A stretch of 64,000 nucleotides of DNA from Tenacibaculum lutimaris (GCF_003610735.1 NZ_RAQM01000007.1:186001-250000); one strand, 5' to 3'; shown: positions 27,285 to 36,855, numbered from the stretch's first letter. The notes: a model not told the origin generated them from the sequence alone. A program made the numbers and translations.

Positions 27285-27319
27285 AAAAAAAAACACTCAT
27301 CAATACTTGAAGAGTGTTT
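27285..27319 (-). terminator. Intrinsic terminator of the outer-membrane receptor gene
   Basis: AAACACTC (27291-27298) pairs with GAGTGTTT (27312-27319). On the minus strand the hairpin is followed by nine T residues, a classic terminator 13 bases downstream of the receptor stop. Confidence 0.9.
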
Positions 27320-27331
27320 CGTAAGTTTTTT

Positions 27332-30106
27332 TTAAAACCTAAAGTTATAATCTCGAATTTTACCTTTTTTACCTAAGCTGTTGAATTTCCAACTAAAGCC
27401 TAACATAAAATATTGTTGTAGCACAGTACTTTCAGAGTCTTCTATGTAGTTTGAGGTAGCTCTACGTTGTGCATTGGTATTTTGATTTAATAAATCATAA
27501 GCTTTTAAACTAATAGTACCTTGATCTTTTAATACAGAGTAGGCTAGGGTAGCATTCCAAAACCAAGCAGCTTTGTTAAATCCAATTACATTTGGGTTAT
27601 ATGTGTAGCGGATATCATTTCTCCATTCTAATTTCTTTGGAATGTTTGTTTTGGTTCTAATATCAACAGAATGTCTAGTGAAGTTTCTGTTTTGGGTAGT
27701 GTTTATGTCGTATTTTGTATTTGAGAAATCAATATCGTAGCTACCTTCAATAGAAGCTATTTTATCCCACTCTAAAGTAGCTCTGAATACAGGACTAAGT
27801 GAAGTTGTTTTAGCGCCTTCTTTTATATCATTTAAAATATTGAAGTTTTTATCCGTTCTAATATGCGCTCCAGCTCTAAGTTGTAAACTTACAATAGAAT
27901 CTAGTTTTATTTTTTTACTATAACTACCTCCTCCTACAAAATCATAACCACCATTTGTGTTTTCATAAGTAGTATTTCTAACCAAGTCATCATCAATAGA
28001 TGTATTGATAATTACTTGATCATTGTATAGGCTACCCCTCATGTAAACCCAAAAACCTGTTCGCGCTTGCCAATTAAATTTATTAAAATTAATATATGCA
28101 GTATGGTTTTGAGTAGGTTTTAGGTTTGGGTTACCTGTAATAATATTAGAAGGATTGGTTACGTCAGAAAAAGGCTGTATTTGATTTATATTAGGTGCAT
28201 TATTGCTTAAACGATAATCAAAATAAACAGAAGCTTTAGAATCAAAGCGGTATCTAAAACTAGAGTTAAGGTCTAAGTTATTATAATCTTTTTGTAAGCT
28301 TAATTCAGGGCGTAATTTGTCGTTGTTTTCTAAGGTTCTGTTTACAAAACCAGTTCCAAAATTAAAACGCCATTTTTTTGTTTTATATACTAATTCTATT
28401 GAAGGAGTTTTAGTAATGTCGTTGTAAGTAAAATCAGAACTTAAATCCGTATTAAAGTCACTATATTGCTGTGTGGTATCATTAAAATCAAAGGTGTTTT
28501 CTTTATTTTCTCGTTCATCACGTTGATAACGATATTTTGCATCTAAAAAGAATTTATTAGCAACTAAAGGAAAACGATAGGTGAATTGTGTGGTCATTCC
28601 GGTTAAATCATTCTCAATAGAGCTTTTTTGGTCTCTGATTTCTGTACTAGGAGAACTGCCAAAAACTTCAATAGTAGATTTATTTATTTCTTCTGTGTCT
28701 GATTTATCAATACGGTTGGTAATAGAACCTTTTATAAAAGAACCTTTACTTCCAATTTTTTTTGTAATGTCTAATCTGTTTTCAAAGTTGTTGGCTTCAG
28801 ATGTAGCGTAAGCTGTACTTGTATAGCTATTTGTAAGTGTATTATTTTCATCTAAAGATTCTTCTTGTCTACGATTACTTCCTTCACGCTTATTAAAAAC
28901 GAAAGTAGGTCTGATGTTAATTAAAAGAGTAGAATCTATTTCTATATCAAACTCAGTGTCAAGACTATGATTGTGGTTTTCATCGTCTGAGGAAGAAACA
29001 GCATTAGAGAAATACTTTCTATCAGGAAGGGTATATTCTCTGTTGCTTTTCGACTCGTTGTTTGAAGTACTTCCAGAGTAAAAATAGTTGGCATTTACAT
29101 CTAAACCTTTCCCAAACTCATCTGCATAGGTCGCTCCTGCAGTTTTAGACTTTATAATTCCGGAACCACCACCAAAACGTCTTCCGTTAATGCTGAAACC
29201 GCCATTTCCACCAATCCAAATATTACCACCGCCACCAAACATTTTTTGAATTTCTCCAAAGCTGAACCCAGGTGAGTTAATATTGTTTGTACTTGCCAAT
29301 ACACTAAAACGTTGGTTATTGTCAAAACGATTTACCATAGCAGCGCCTTCAAAACGTTTGTCAGTACCAGCGCCACCAGATACTCTACCAAACCAACCTT
29401 TATTGTTTTCTTTTTTAATAGTTAAGTTGATGGTTTTGTTATTAGCATCTCCGTTTTCACCTGTAAAAGCTTCTGATTTAGATTTTGTATCAGTAATTTG
29501 AACCTTTTCAATAATATCTTTTGTGAGGTTTTTGGTTGTAATACTAGGATCATTTCCAAAGAAAGGTTTACCGTTAACCAAAATTTTATTTACTTCTTTT
29601 CCGTTTACAGTAATTTTACCATTTTCATCAACTTCTACACCAGGTAGCTTTTTTAGTAGGTCTTCAACGTTAGCATCTTTTTTCGTTTTAAACGATTTTA
29701 CATTAAATTCTAAAGTGTCTTTTTTAACTGTGATAGGAGCTCTAGATTGAATAACAACTTCACTTAATATATTGCTTTCTTCTTTTAATGAAATGGTACC
29801 TAAATTCAAAGTAGAAGATTTATCAAGTTGAATATGTTTTGAATAACTGTCCATTCCAACATACGAAACAAACAGTTTTACATTCTTATCATATGATTTT
29901 CCTTCTAAAGAAAACTTTCCTTTATCGTTTGTAATAGTGTAGGTAACAATAGAACTGTCTTTAACTCTCTCAAGATGAACTGTGGCAGCGTCGATAGGTG
30001 TTTTTTCTTTTTCGGAGTTTATTGTTCCTGTAATTTTGAACTGGTAAGATTGCGCTATAATTGAACTAGTTAATAATAGCGTAAAAATAAAAAGTAGTTT
30101 TTTCAT
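27332..30106 (-). CDS. TonB-dependent-receptor-like outer-membrane protein (OMP_b-brl_3 type)
   Basis: 924 residues. The signal peptide ends near SSIIAQS. About 22-110 is a carboxypeptidase-regulatory-like beta-sandwich (TINSEKEKTPIDAATVHL). About 115-230 is a plug-like domain (DVEDLLKKLPGVEVD in outline, KILVNGKPFFGNDPS). The rest is a large beta-barrel ending with a hydrophobic strand and terminal Phe. A glycine-rich loop (FGGGGNIWIGGNGGFSING) lies near residue 290. It is a single-gene transcript with its own terminator and no SusD-like partner, so polysaccharide uptake is not supported; substrate unknown. Confidence 0.88.
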   Translation of the reverse strand: MKKLLFIFTLLLTSSIIAQSYQFKITGTINSEKEKTPIDAATVHLERVKDSSIVTYTITNDKGKFSLEGKSYDKNVKLFVSYVGMDSYSKHIQLDKSSTLNLGTISLKEESNILSEVVIQSRAPITVKKDTLEFNVKSFKTKKDANVEDLLKKLPGVEVDENGKITVNGKEVNKILVNGKPFFGNDPSITTKNLTKDIIEKVQITDTKSKSEAFTGENGDANNKTINLTIKKENNKGWFGRVSGGAGTDKRFEGAAMVNRFDNNQRFSVLASTNNINSPGFSFGEIQKMFGGGGNIWIGGNGGFSINGRRFGGGSGIIKSKTAGATYADEFGKGLDVNANYFYSGSTSNNESKSNREYTLPDRKYFSNAVSSSDDENHNHSLDTEFDIEIDSTLLINIRPTFVFNKREGSNRRQEESLDENNTLTNSYTSTAYATSEANNFENRLDITKKIGSKGSFIKGSITNRIDKSDTEEINKSTIEVFGSSPSTEIRDQKSSIENDLTGMTTQFTYRFPLVANKFFLDAKYRYQRDERENKENTFDFNDTTQQYSDFNTDLSSDFTYNDITKTPSIELVYKTKKWRFNFGTGFVNRTLENNDKLRPELSLQKDYNNLDLNSSFRYRFDSKASVYFDYRLSNNAPNINQIQPFSDVTNPSNIITGNPNLKPTQNHTAYINFNKFNWQARTGFWVYMRGSLYNDQVIINTSIDDDLVRNTTYENTNGGYDFVGGGSYSKKIKLDSIVSLQLRAGAHIRTDKNFNILNDIKEGAKTTSLSPVFRATLEWDKIASIEGSYDIDFSNTKYDINTTQNRNFTRHSVDIRTKTNIPKKLEWRNDIRYTYNPNVIGFNKAAWFWNATLAYSVLKDQGTISLKAYDLLNQNTNAQRRATSNYIEDSESTVLQQYFMLGFSWKFNSLGKKGKIRDYNFRF

Positions 30107-30184
30107 TTTTTATAGCAATTTGATTTTCAATTGGCTACAAATAAAGAGAAAAAACTACTTTCTGGAAGTTAATTTTTGTTAAAA

Positions 30185-31492
30185 TTATTTTTGACGGAAA
30201 TAAATGCTAATTGGAACTCCGTTAAAATTATAGTGTTCGCGTAATTGATTTTCTACATAACGCTTGTAAGGATCTCTAATATATTGTGGTAAGTTAGCAA
30301 AAAATGCAAACTGTGGTGTATGCGTAGGTAATTGCATACAGTATTTAATTTTAATAAACTTACCTTTGGTTGCTGGTGGTGGATTATGCTCCATAATCTC
30401 CAACATCGTTTCGTTTAACTTACTTGTTTGAATACGGCGTTTTCTGTTTTCAAAAACATCAACAGCAGTTTCAATAGCTTTAAAAATACGTTGTTTAGTT
30501 AACGCAGAAATAAAAATAATTGGAACATCAGTAAAAGGAGCAATAGTTTGGCGGATTTTAGCTTCAAAATCACGCATGGTATTGGTTTCTTTTTCAACTA
30601 AATCCCATTTATTAACTAAGATTACGATTCCTTTACGGTTTTTCTCTGCTAACCAGAATATTTTTTCATCTTGACCTTCAAATCCGCGTGTAGCATCAAT
30701 AACTAATACGGCAACATCACAATGTTCAACAGCACGAACAGCACGCATTACCGAATAGAATTCTAAATCTTCTTTTACTTTTGATTTTTTTCTGATTCCA
30801 GCTGTATCAACCAAATTGAATTCAAATCCAAAACGATTGTATTTAGTATCGATAGAATCTCGTGTCGTTCCAGCAATATTGGTTACAATATTTCTGTCTT
30901 CGCCAATTAAAGCATTGATGAAAGATGATTTCCCAGCATTTGGACGCCCAACAACAGCAAAACGAGGTAATTCGTCTTGTTTATCTTCATTTTCATCTGG
31001 TTCAGGAATTTCTTCAACAATAGCATCTAGTAATTCACCAGTTCCACTTCCGTTAATAGAAGAAATCGTATAGTATTCACCTAATCCAAGATTGTAAAAT
31101 TCTACAGCATCTGCATCACGCATCGCATTATCAACCTTGTTTACTGCCATGAATAGAGGTTTTTCAACCTGACGTAAAATCTTAGCAACTTCAGCATCCA
31201 TAGGTGTAATTCCTTGTTCAACATCAACTACAAAAACAATAATATCAGCTTCGTCAATAGCTAACTGAACTTGTTTACGTATTTCTCCTTCAAAAATATC
31301 ATCAGAACCAATTACATACCCACCAGTATCAATTACAGAAAATTCTTTTCCGTTCCATTCAGATTTTCCATAATGTCTATCTCTAGTAACTCCACTAACA
31401 GAATCAACAATAGCTTCACGACGCTTTACTAGTCGGTTAAATAAGGTAGACTTACCTACGTTTGGTCTCCCAACAATCGCAATAATACTCAT
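30185..31492 (-). CDS. der: GTPase Der (EngA)
   Basis: About 435 residues from [15 protein letters not shown]. Two tandem GTPase domains are visible: [13 protein letters not shown] with DTGGY and NKVD, then [14 protein letters not shown] with [10 protein letters not shown] and NKWD, followed by a C-terminal KH-like domain ([19 protein letters not shown] end). Der assists 50S ribosomal subunit assembly. A TTG codon at 31513 would extend it by 7 codons, but the -7 box TATCTTTG overlaps that position, so 31492 is the supported start. Confidence 0.97.
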   Translation of the reverse strand: MSIIAIVGRPNVGKSTLFNRLVKRREAIVDSVSGVTRDRHYGKSEWNGKEFSVIDTGGYVIGSDDIFEGEIRKQVQLAIDEADIIVFVVDVEQGITPMDAEVAKILRQVEKPLFMAVNKVDNAMRDADAVEFYNLGLGEYYTISSINGSGTGELLDAIVEEIPEPDENEDKQDELPRFAVVGRPNAGKSSFINALIGEDRNIVTNIAGTTRDSIDTKYNRFGFEFNLVDTAGIRKKSKVKEDLEFYSVMRAVRAVEHCDVAVLVIDATRGFEGQDEKIFWLAEKNRKGIVILVNKWDLVEKETNTMRDFEAKIRQTIAPFTDVPIIFISALTKQRIFKAIETAVDVFENRKRRIQTSKLNETMLEIMEHNPPPATKGKFIKIKYCMQLPTHTPQFAFFANLPQYIRDPYKRYVENQLREHYNFNGVPISIYFRQK

Positions 31493-31510
31493 TTTGCAAA
31501 AAAATTTGTG

Positions 31511-31518
31511 CAAAGATA
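31511..31518 (-). promoter_or_regulatory. -7 box (TATCTTTG) of der
   Basis: Minus-strand TATCTTTG matches the flavobacterial -7 consensus and gives a predicted 5' leader of only about a dozen bases before ATG 31492. It argues against the upstream TTG start at 31513. Confidence 0.6.
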
Positions 31519-31595
31519 CAATTTAGCAAATGATTTATGATGAATTTTAGATAGTATATAGTTTTTGCTATATTGTTGGCATTTAATATTTTATT

Positions 31596-32111
31596 TTGAT
31601 GGATGATAAATTATACAACCAGATTTTTTTAAAACCGAGATTTCAGTTGGAATTCGAGATGAATTCACAGGTTTTATTGGAAGAAATTAAGAAGCATTTA
31701 AACGATGTTTCTAAGTATAAAATGAAGGTTGTAGATAATCATGTTGTGGTTGATGTGCCTGAAAAGGAATCGCATTTATGGTCTCCACAACTACATATTG
31801 AAATAGAAGAAATTTCTGAAAGCACTTCACATATTAAAGGATTATTTGGACCAAAGCCTCAAGTTTGGACTTTCTTCATGTTTTTGCATTTTTTGGTGGG
31901 TACAGCATTTGTAATTTTTGGAATTGTTGCTTATAGCAATTGGTCATTAAAACAAATTAGTATGTTGCCCATAGTAATGTTGGTCGTATTACCTATTGTT
32001 TGGGTAGCACTTTATTTAGTTGGTAGCCTAGGAAAATCAACAGGAAAAAAACAAATGGATGAACTAAAAGAGTACACCAAGCAATTGTTGCGAACCATTA
32101 AAGAACATTAA
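31596..32111 (+). CDS. Hypothetical protein with two C-terminal membrane segments
   Basis: 171 residues. The N-terminal half is soluble, alpha/beta, with FKPRFQLEFEMNSQ-like (FLKPRFQLEFEMNSQ) and VDVPEKESHLWSPQLHIEIE. Two membrane segments follow (about 102-122 and 128-148: FLVGTAFVIFGIVAY, LPIVMLVVLPIVWVALYLVG), with a charged cytoplasmic tail. The family is not recognised. It lies divergent from der and convergent with era, sharing 4 bases at the stops, so it is flanked by two ribosome-assembly GTPases but on the other strand. Confidence 0.75.
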   Translation: MMDDKLYNQIFLKPRFQLEFEMNSQVLLEEIKKHLNDVSKYKMKVVDNHVVVDVPEKESHLWSPQLHIEIEEISESTSHIKGLFGPKPQVWTFFMFLHFLVGTAFVIFGIVAYSNWSLKQISMLPIVMLVVLPIVWVALYLVGSLGKSTGKKQMDELKEYTKQLLRTIKEH

Positions 32112-32989
32112 TCTTTGTAGCCAAATCGCTTTAATTGACGATCGTTAGAACGCCAATTTTTATTGATCTTTACATACAGGTCTAAAAAGACCTTTTTGTC
32201 AAAAAATTGTTGAAGGTCTTTTCGAGCTTCAGTTCCAACACGTTTAATGGCACTTCCTTTATGTCCGATAATAATTCCTTTTTGAGTTTCACGCTCTACC
32301 ATAATAACAGAACGGATTTTTATGATATTATCTTCTTCAACAAAACTTTCAGTTTCTACTTCTACCGAATAAGGAATTTCTTTTTTATAGTGTTGAAGAA
32401 TTTTTTCACGAATTTTTTCATTCACAAAAAAACGTTCAGGTTTGTCAGTTAATTGATCTTTTGGGTAAAAAGCAGGGGACTCAGGTAAAAGCTCAATAAT
32501 TTTATAAAAAACGCTCTCCACGTTAAAGTTTTCAAGAGCAGAAATAACATACACAAAAGAGTTAGGAACTTTCTTTTTCCAATAGTCAACTTTAGCCGCA
32601 ACTTCTTCTTGAGTCGATTTGTCAACTTTATTCAATAATAAAATCACCGGAATTTTACTGTTGATGATTTTATTGAAAAACGCTTCATTTTTCAATTCTG
32701 TTTCGCCTACTTCTACCATGTAAATGAGTACATCGGCATCTTCAAAAGCCGATTTTACAAAATCCATCATAGATTCTTGCAGCTCATAAGCAGGTTTAAT
32801 AATTCCAGGAGTATCAGAAAACACAATTTGATAATCTTCACCATTTACAATTCCCAAAATACGATGTCTTGTAGTTTGTGCTTTAGAAGTAATGATAGAT
32901 AATTTTTCACCAACCAATGCGTTCATCAAGGTTGATTTCCCAACATTAGGGTTTCCGATAATATTTACAAATCCTGCTTTATGTGTCAT
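32108..32989 (-). CDS. era: GTPase Era
   Basis: About 293 residues from MTHKAGFVNIIGNPNVGKS. GTPase motifs: [25 protein letters not shown]. The C-terminal KH domain has IIGHKGSAIKRVGTEARKDL, which binds the 3' end of 16S rRNA. It acts in 30S maturation. The longer frame from TTG 33016 is unlikely, because TATCTTTG at 32994-33001 places the transcription start at or within 1-2 bases of ATG 32989. Confidence 0.97.
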   Translation of the reverse strand: MTHKAGFVNIIGNPNVGKSTLMNALVGEKLSIITSKAQTTRHRILGIVNGEDYQIVFSDTPGIIKPAYELQESMMDFVKSAFEDADVLIYMVEVGETELKNEAFFNKIINSKIPVILLLNKVDKSTQEEVAAKVDYWKKKVPNSFVYVISALENFNVESVFYKIIELLPESPAFYPKDQLTDKPERFFVNEKIREKILQHYKKEIPYSVEVETESFVEEDNIIKIRSVIMVERETQKGIIIGHKGSAIKRVGTEARKDLQQFFDKKVFLDLYVKINKNWRSNDRQLKRFGYKD

Positions 32990-32993
32990 AGGG

Positions 32994-33001
32994 CAAAGAT
33001 A
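32994..33001 (-). promoter_or_regulatory. -7 box (TATCTTTG) of era, implying a leaderless mRNA
   Basis: The box matches TAnnTTTG on the minus strand and ends 4 bases before the start codon at 32989. With normal spacing transcription would begin at the start codon itself. The -33 TTG is not at consensus distance. Confidence 0.55.
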
Positions 33002-33086
33002 GGTTGTTTTGAGCAAGAATTGTTGATTTTTATGAGCTTGTTATAGAGGGGGTTAAAAAATATTTTAAAAATAAATGCTTTTTTAT

Positions 33087-33118
33087 TTGGAGAAAAGAAA
33101 GAAAAGGACGTATCTTTG
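33087..33118 (+). promoter_or_regulatory. Promoter of tRNA-fMet (TTG-N21-TATCTTTG)
   Basis: TTG at 33087-33089 and TATCTTTG at 33111-33118 fit the flavobacterial -33/-7 pattern. The -7 box ends 11 bases before the tRNA 5' end. Confidence 0.7.
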
Positions 33119-33129
33119 CAACCGCAAAT

Positions 33130-33202
33130 CGCGGGATAGAGCAGTAGGCAGCTCGTCGGGCTCATAACCCGAAGGTCACAGGTTCGAGTCCTGTTCCCGC
33201 TA
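33130..33202 (+). tRNA. Initiator tRNA-Met (CAT)
   Basis: A 73-base cloverleaf: acceptor CGCGGGA pairs with TCCCGC leaving position 1 (C) unpaired against U72, an initiator hallmark. The anticodon loop is CTCATAA on a stem with three consecutive GGG/CCC pairs, the second initiator hallmark. The T loop is GGTTCGAGTCC. CCA is not encoded. It is followed 7 bases later by an intrinsic terminator. Confidence 0.95.
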
Positions 33203-33209
33203 CTAGATA

Positions 33210-33238
33210 AGAGCAATCAGAAATGGTTGCTCTTTTTT
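33210..33238 (+). terminator. Terminator of tRNA-fMet
   Basis: A 10-bp stem (33210-33219 with 33224-33233, one wobble) has a GAAA tetraloop and a T-run. Its sequence reappears almost unchanged at 34033-34060 after the next gene. Confidence 0.9.
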
Positions 33239-33314
33239 GTTATTAGATATTTTTAAGAAGTTAAAAGTGTCATTTTTGAAAAAGCATTTAATGCTATTAA
33301 GGATTAGTTTAGAT

Positions 33315-33977
33315 ATGAATAAAAATTTTATGAAAAAAGTAACAGCTTTAAGTTTAATTGTTTTGAGTTTAGTTTTTCTGTCTTGCAATAGTGAAGATGA
33401 ATTGGAGAATGAAAGAAAACCAAAATTAATAGTCAAAGTAAAAAATACTTGGATTGATAATACTGCACCAAGTGAAAAAGTAGCTAATGCCACAGTTTTG
33501 GTTTATGAGAGCCTATTAGATTTAAAAAATAATTTTAATGTAATAGCTGAAGGAATTACAGATGAAGAAGGTGAAGTAGAAATTACCAATAATGTAAGGT
33601 TTGATCAAAAATACTACATAGATGTAAGAAAAGAATGTAGTAATAATTATTTGAGTATAGATTTTGGGTTTGAAGAATTATATACTATTACCCCAAAAGA
33701 TTCGGATGAGAGAGAATTAAGCACATTAAGAGTTAGTGTTTATGAGACGGGAACTATTAAAATACTCAACAAGAATATAGATAATTATTATGTTAAAATT
33801 TTAGGGCATAATGTAGGAGTAATTGAAAGTAATGAAACAAAAATTATAAACTATCTGCCTACAAGTGATGCTTTCAATAGTTCTTTTGTATTGATTAATG
33901 AATCAACAGGAGAAAAATATGATACTACAAGTTTTAAAGCAGTATGTGGTGAGGTTAAAGAATATGTTATAGAATAA
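33315..33977 (+). CDS. Putative lipoprotein of unknown function
   Basis: About 221 residues from MNKNFMKKV (an alternative ATG at 33330 is equally plausible; the longer TTG frame at 33237 overlaps the tRNA terminator). The N-terminus is a lipoprotein signal (LIVLSLVFLSCNSEDE, lipobox FLSC). The mature part is beta-rich with a carboxypeptidase-regulatory-like look (LIVKVKNTWIDNTAP, NATVLVYESLLDL, GITDEEGEVEITNNVRF). Family not recognised. It is flanked by two near-identical terminator hairpins. Confidence 0.7.
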   Translation: MNKNFMKKVTALSLIVLSLVFLSCNSEDELENERKPKLIVKVKNTWIDNTAPSEKVANATVLVYESLLDLKNNFNVIAEGITDEEGEVEITNNVRFDQKYYIDVRKECSNNYLSIDFGFEELYTITPKDSDERELSTLRVSVYETGTIKILNKNIDNYYVKILGHNVGVIESNETKIINYLPTSDAFNSSFVLINESTGEKYDTTSFKAVCGEVKEYVIE

Positions 33978-34032
33978 GTTTTTTCAAGGAAATAAAGACT
34001 TAGTAAGGCACTTCTCTTTTTTGTCTAAGTAT

Positions 34033-34060
34033 GAGCAATCAGAAATGATTGCTCTTTTTT
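34033..34060 (+). terminator. Terminator after the lipoprotein gene, a near copy of the tRNA terminator
   Basis: GAGCAATCA (34033-34041), GAAA loop, TGATTGCTC (34046-34054) and six T residues. It differs from the copy at 33211-33238 by one base, which makes the stem perfect here. Confidence 0.9.
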
Positions 34061-34168
34061 GTTTTGTACTATTTATTAATGAATGTTAAACTTTTTTTAA
34101 TCTTTTGTGTTTTAGTAGATAAAGACATTACATTTACCAATTGAACATAATACAACTAATTAAAACCA

Positions 34169-34615
34169 ATGAAAAAAATACTTTTTATCTTGTTGTTTGT
34201 TATCGGTAGTATTTCTTATGCTCAGGTTCATGATCCTGTAAAATGGAGTACTTCAGTAAAAAAGATCTCCGATAAAGAAGCAGAGTTAGTAGCTGTTGCT
34301 ACAATTCAAAAAGATTGGCACTTGTACTCGCAAGAAATCCCAAAAGGCGGGCCAATTCCTACGTTATTTACTTTTGAAGGAGATTCTCGTTACTTGAAAA
34401 AAGGGAATACAACAGAGCCAGAAGGACATGTAGTTGACGATCCTATTTTTGAAATGAAAATTAAATACTTCGATACCAAAGCTATTTTTACTCAAAAAAT
34501 TCGTTTAAAATCTGCTGAAAAATTTACAGTTAAAGGAACTGTAGAATATATGGTTTGTACAGGTGAAAACTGCTTGCCTCCAAAAGAAGTAGAACTAGTT
34601 TTCAATGTAAATTAA
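34169..34615 (+). CDS. Stand-alone DsbD N-terminal (DsbD-alpha-like) domain protein
   Basis: 148 residues. The signal peptide ends near ISYAQ. The mature protein is a DsbD-alpha immunoglobulin-like domain: [38 protein letters not shown] and a CTGENCLPP motif with the two redox cysteines. It matches the N-terminal domain of the DsbD encoded 18 bases downstream, so it is a duplicated extracytoplasmic module. It may pass electrons from DsbD to periplasmic partners. Confidence 0.85.
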   Translation: MKKILFILLFVIGSISYAQVHDPVKWSTSVKKISDKEAELVAVATIQKDWHLYSQEIPKGGPIPTLFTFEGDSRYLKKGNTTEPEGHVVDDPIFEMKIKYFDTKAIFTQKIRLKSAEKFTVKGTVEYMVCTGENCLPPKEVELVFNVN

Positions 34616-34633
34616 TCCCCTTACCCCATTAAC

Positions 34634-36628
34634 ATGATGAAAAAAATACTAGCATTTTTGCTTTGTTTTACTGTTGGGTTTTCAGCTATTGGTCAAATCC
34701 ATGACCCTATTCAATGGAAAACAAGTGTCGAAAAAGTTTCAGAAACAACCTATAATTTAGTAAGTACAGCTGCTATTGAAGGCGATTGGCATTTGTATGC
34801 ACAAGAAGTTCCGAAAGGAGGTCCAATTCCAACGACCTTTACTTATGACGATGAAGGAGGAAAAATTAAAATCGTAGGAAACACTTCTGAACCTGAAGGA
34901 GTAATTAAGTTTACTACCCTTTTTGGTGAAGAAGGAATGAATATTAAATCCTTTGCTAAGAAAGCAGTTTTTAAGCAAGAAATAGAGTTAGTTGATGCGA
35001 GCGTAAGCCAAATCAACGCGTTTGTGGAGTTTATTGCTTGTACTGATGAAATGTGTCTGCCTCCAAAAGAAGTAGATTTAACGTTCGATTTAACGAAAGC
35101 TACAGCGGTAACAGCTTCTGCTGAAGCAACAAAAGAAACAAAAACAACAGACCAAGTAGCTTCAAAAGAAACCAAAAAAGAAGAAAAGAAAGGTCTTTTA
35201 GGAATTTTCTTCATTGCCTTTTTATCAGGATTTGCAGCGCTATTAACTCCATGTGTTTTCCCAATGATACCGATGACGGTGAGCTTTTTCACCAAACAAA
35301 GTAAAAGCAAATCGCAAGGAATTAGAAATGCAATTATCTACGGATTATCAATTATCGGAATTTATGTATTACTAGGATCGGTAGTAACTGCAGTATTTGG
35401 AGCAGATGCTTTAAATGCATTATCAACCAATGTATGGTTTAACTTAGTATTTTTCTTAATCTTAGTAATTTTCGCAGTATCATTCTTAGGAGCTTTTGAA
35501 ATTACTTTACCTAGTTCATGGGCTACCAAAGTAGACTCACAGGCAGACAGAGGAGGATTAATCGGAATCTTTTTTATGGCATTAGCTTTAGCAATTGTAT
35601 CATTTTCATGTACAGGACCTATTGTAGGAACATTATTAGTTGAAGCCGCTTCAAAAGGAGGAATCGCTCCTATTGTAGGAATGTTAGGGTTCTCATCAGC
35701 TATTGCGTTGCCATTTGCGTTGTTTGCGGCCTTCCCAGGATGGTTAAATTCATTACCAAAATCAGGAGGATGGTTAAACACCGTAAAAGTAGTATTAGGA
35801 TTCTTAGAATTAGCTTTAGCATTTAAATTCTTATCAAATGCTGATTTAGTATTACAATTACACTTGTTAGAAAGAGAAGTGTTCATTGCTATTTGGATAG
35901 CAATTTTCGGAGCATTAGCTTTTTATCTCTTCGGAAAAATACAATTACCACACGATAGTCCAATCAGTCATATTTCTGTAGGAAGATTAAGTTTAGGATT
36001 GATCGTTTTATCCTTTACTATTTACATGATTCCAGGGCTTTGGGGAGCACCACTAAACTTAATTAGTGCGTTCCCTCCACCACAACACTATAGTGAATCA
36101 CCTTATGGAGTAGGATTTACAAAAAAGGGAACAGCAAGTGTTCAGCAAGACAATCACGAAGCTTTACCAGAAGGAGCACATTTAATGCCTCCTCATGATA
36201 TCATATCGTTTCACGATTATGACAAAGGATTAGCTTATGCTAAAAAAGTAGGCAAACCAGTGATGTTAGATTTTACAGGGCACGCTTGTGTTAACTGTAG
36301 AAAAATGGAACAAAACGTATGGGTAAAGCCAAAGGTGTTGGATGTTTTAAAAAACAAGGTAGTATTAATTTCTTTGTATGTAGATGACAAACGTCCGTTA
36401 AAAGATCACGAAGTAGTAGAGTCGAAACTGAATCCAGGAAAGAAATTAAAGTACATCGGACAAAAGTGGAGTGAACTACAAACTATTAAGTATAAAGCCA
36501 ACTCACAACCGTTTTATGTATTGATGAATCATGATGAATCAAACATATCAGATCCTGTAGGCTACATGCCAGATGCAGATGAATATTTCAACTGGCTTGA
36601 AGAAGGAGTTACCAACTTCAAAAAATAA
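34634..36628 (+). CDS. dsbD: Thiol:disulfide interchange protein DsbD
   Basis: 664 residues with all three DsbD parts. There is a signal peptide and an N-terminal alpha domain (CTDEMCLPP, about 136-141). A membrane domain of about eight segments begins near residue 190, with [13 protein letters not shown] and [13 protein letters not shown] holding the two membrane cysteines. A C-terminal thioredoxin-like domain has [11 protein letters not shown] (Cys552/Cys555). It moves electrons from cytoplasmic thioredoxin to periplasmic proteins. A strong terminator follows. Confidence 0.96.
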   Translation: MMKKILAFLLCFTVGFSAIGQIHDPIQWKTSVEKVSETTYNLVSTAAIEGDWHLYAQEVPKGGPIPTTFTYDDEGGKIKIVGNTSEPEGVIKFTTLFGEEGMNIKSFAKKAVFKQEIELVDASVSQINAFVEFIACTDEMCLPPKEVDLTFDLTKATAVTASAEATKETKTTDQVASKETKKEEKKGLLGIFFIAFLSGFAALLTPCVFPMIPMTVSFFTKQSKSKSQGIRNAIIYGLSIIGIYVLLGSVVTAVFGADALNALSTNVWFNLVFFLILVIFAVSFLGAFEITLPSSWATKVDSQADRGGLIGIFFMALALAIVSFSCTGPIVGTLLVEAASKGGIAPIVGMLGFSSAIALPFALFAAFPGWLNSLPKSGGWLNTVKVVLGFLELALAFKFLSNADLVLQLHLLEREVFIAIWIAIFGALAFYLFGKIQLPHDSPISHISVGRLSLGLIVLSFTIYMIPGLWGAPLNLISAFPPPQHYSESPYGVGFTKKGTASVQQDNHEALPEGAHLMPPHDIISFHDYDKGLAYAKKVGKPVMLDFTGHACVNCRKMEQNVWVKPKVLDVLKNKVVLISLYVDDKRPLKDHEVVESKLNPGKKLKYIGQKWSELQTIKYKANSQPFYVLMNHDESNISDPVGYMPDADEYFNWLEEGVTNFKK

Positions 36629-36637
36629 ATACAACTC

Positions 36638-36668
36638 AAAAGCACCTTAATTTTTAAGGTGCTTTTTT
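36638..36668 (+). terminator. Intrinsic terminator after dsbD
   Basis: AAAAGCACCTTAA (36638-36650) pairs perfectly with TTAAGGTGCTTTT (36654-36666), with a 3-base loop and a T-run. Confidence 0.93.
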
Positions 36669-36717
36669 CTTTTGAAGAAGACTTGCTTAGTGTAAAAAGC
36701 TCTTTTCTAGGCTCATT

Positions 36718-36747
36718 TTGAAATTTGCCGTATAATTCTTACCTTTG
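36718..36747 (+). promoter_or_regulatory. Consensus promoter of the leader peptide / GNAT-sigma-rpsU operon
   Basis: TTG (36718-36720), 19 bases, then TACCTTTG (36740-36747): a full match to the flavobacterial -33/-7 pattern. It is the only good promoter I see before the GNAT-sigma-bS21 genes. The predicted start of transcription is within a few bases of ATG 36754. Confidence 0.75.
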
Positions 36748-36753
36748 TACGAT

Positions 36754-36855
36754 ATGGTAGATACTACACACGAGAAAAAAAATCAACGAGTTTTTACATT
36801 CAACTTCCTTGTGTTCCGAAACCAGTCGGACAAGTTTATTCCACCAGGATTCTAA
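36754..36855 (+). CDS. Possible 33-aa leader peptide ending in a PPG stalling motif
   Basis: An ATG just 6 bases after the -7 box opens 33 codons ending at TAA 36853-36855. The peptide starts MVDTTHEKKNQRVF and ends SDKFIPPGF. Pro-Pro-Gly is a known ribosome-stalling motif relieved by EF-P, and here it lies two residues before the stop. Placement at the head of a long leader region (256 bases to the next gene) suggests a regulatory uORF. It is too short to be sure it is translated. Confidence 0.45.
   Translation: MVDTTHEKKNQRVFTFNFLVFRNQSDKFIPPGF

Noticed and set aside
30185..32989. der and era as a recent duplication
   Set aside because: Der has two G domains and Era has one plus a KH domain; they are distinct universal GTPases.
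33016..33216. Minus-strand frame over the tRNA region
   Set aside because: It is antisense to tRNA-fMet and its promoter; the translation has no features.
35362..35886. 174-codon open frame antisense to dsbD
   Set aside because: It lies wholly within the conserved membrane domain of dsbD and its translation is a low-complexity Asn/Ala/Pro shadow with no domain; a by-product of codon use on the other strand.
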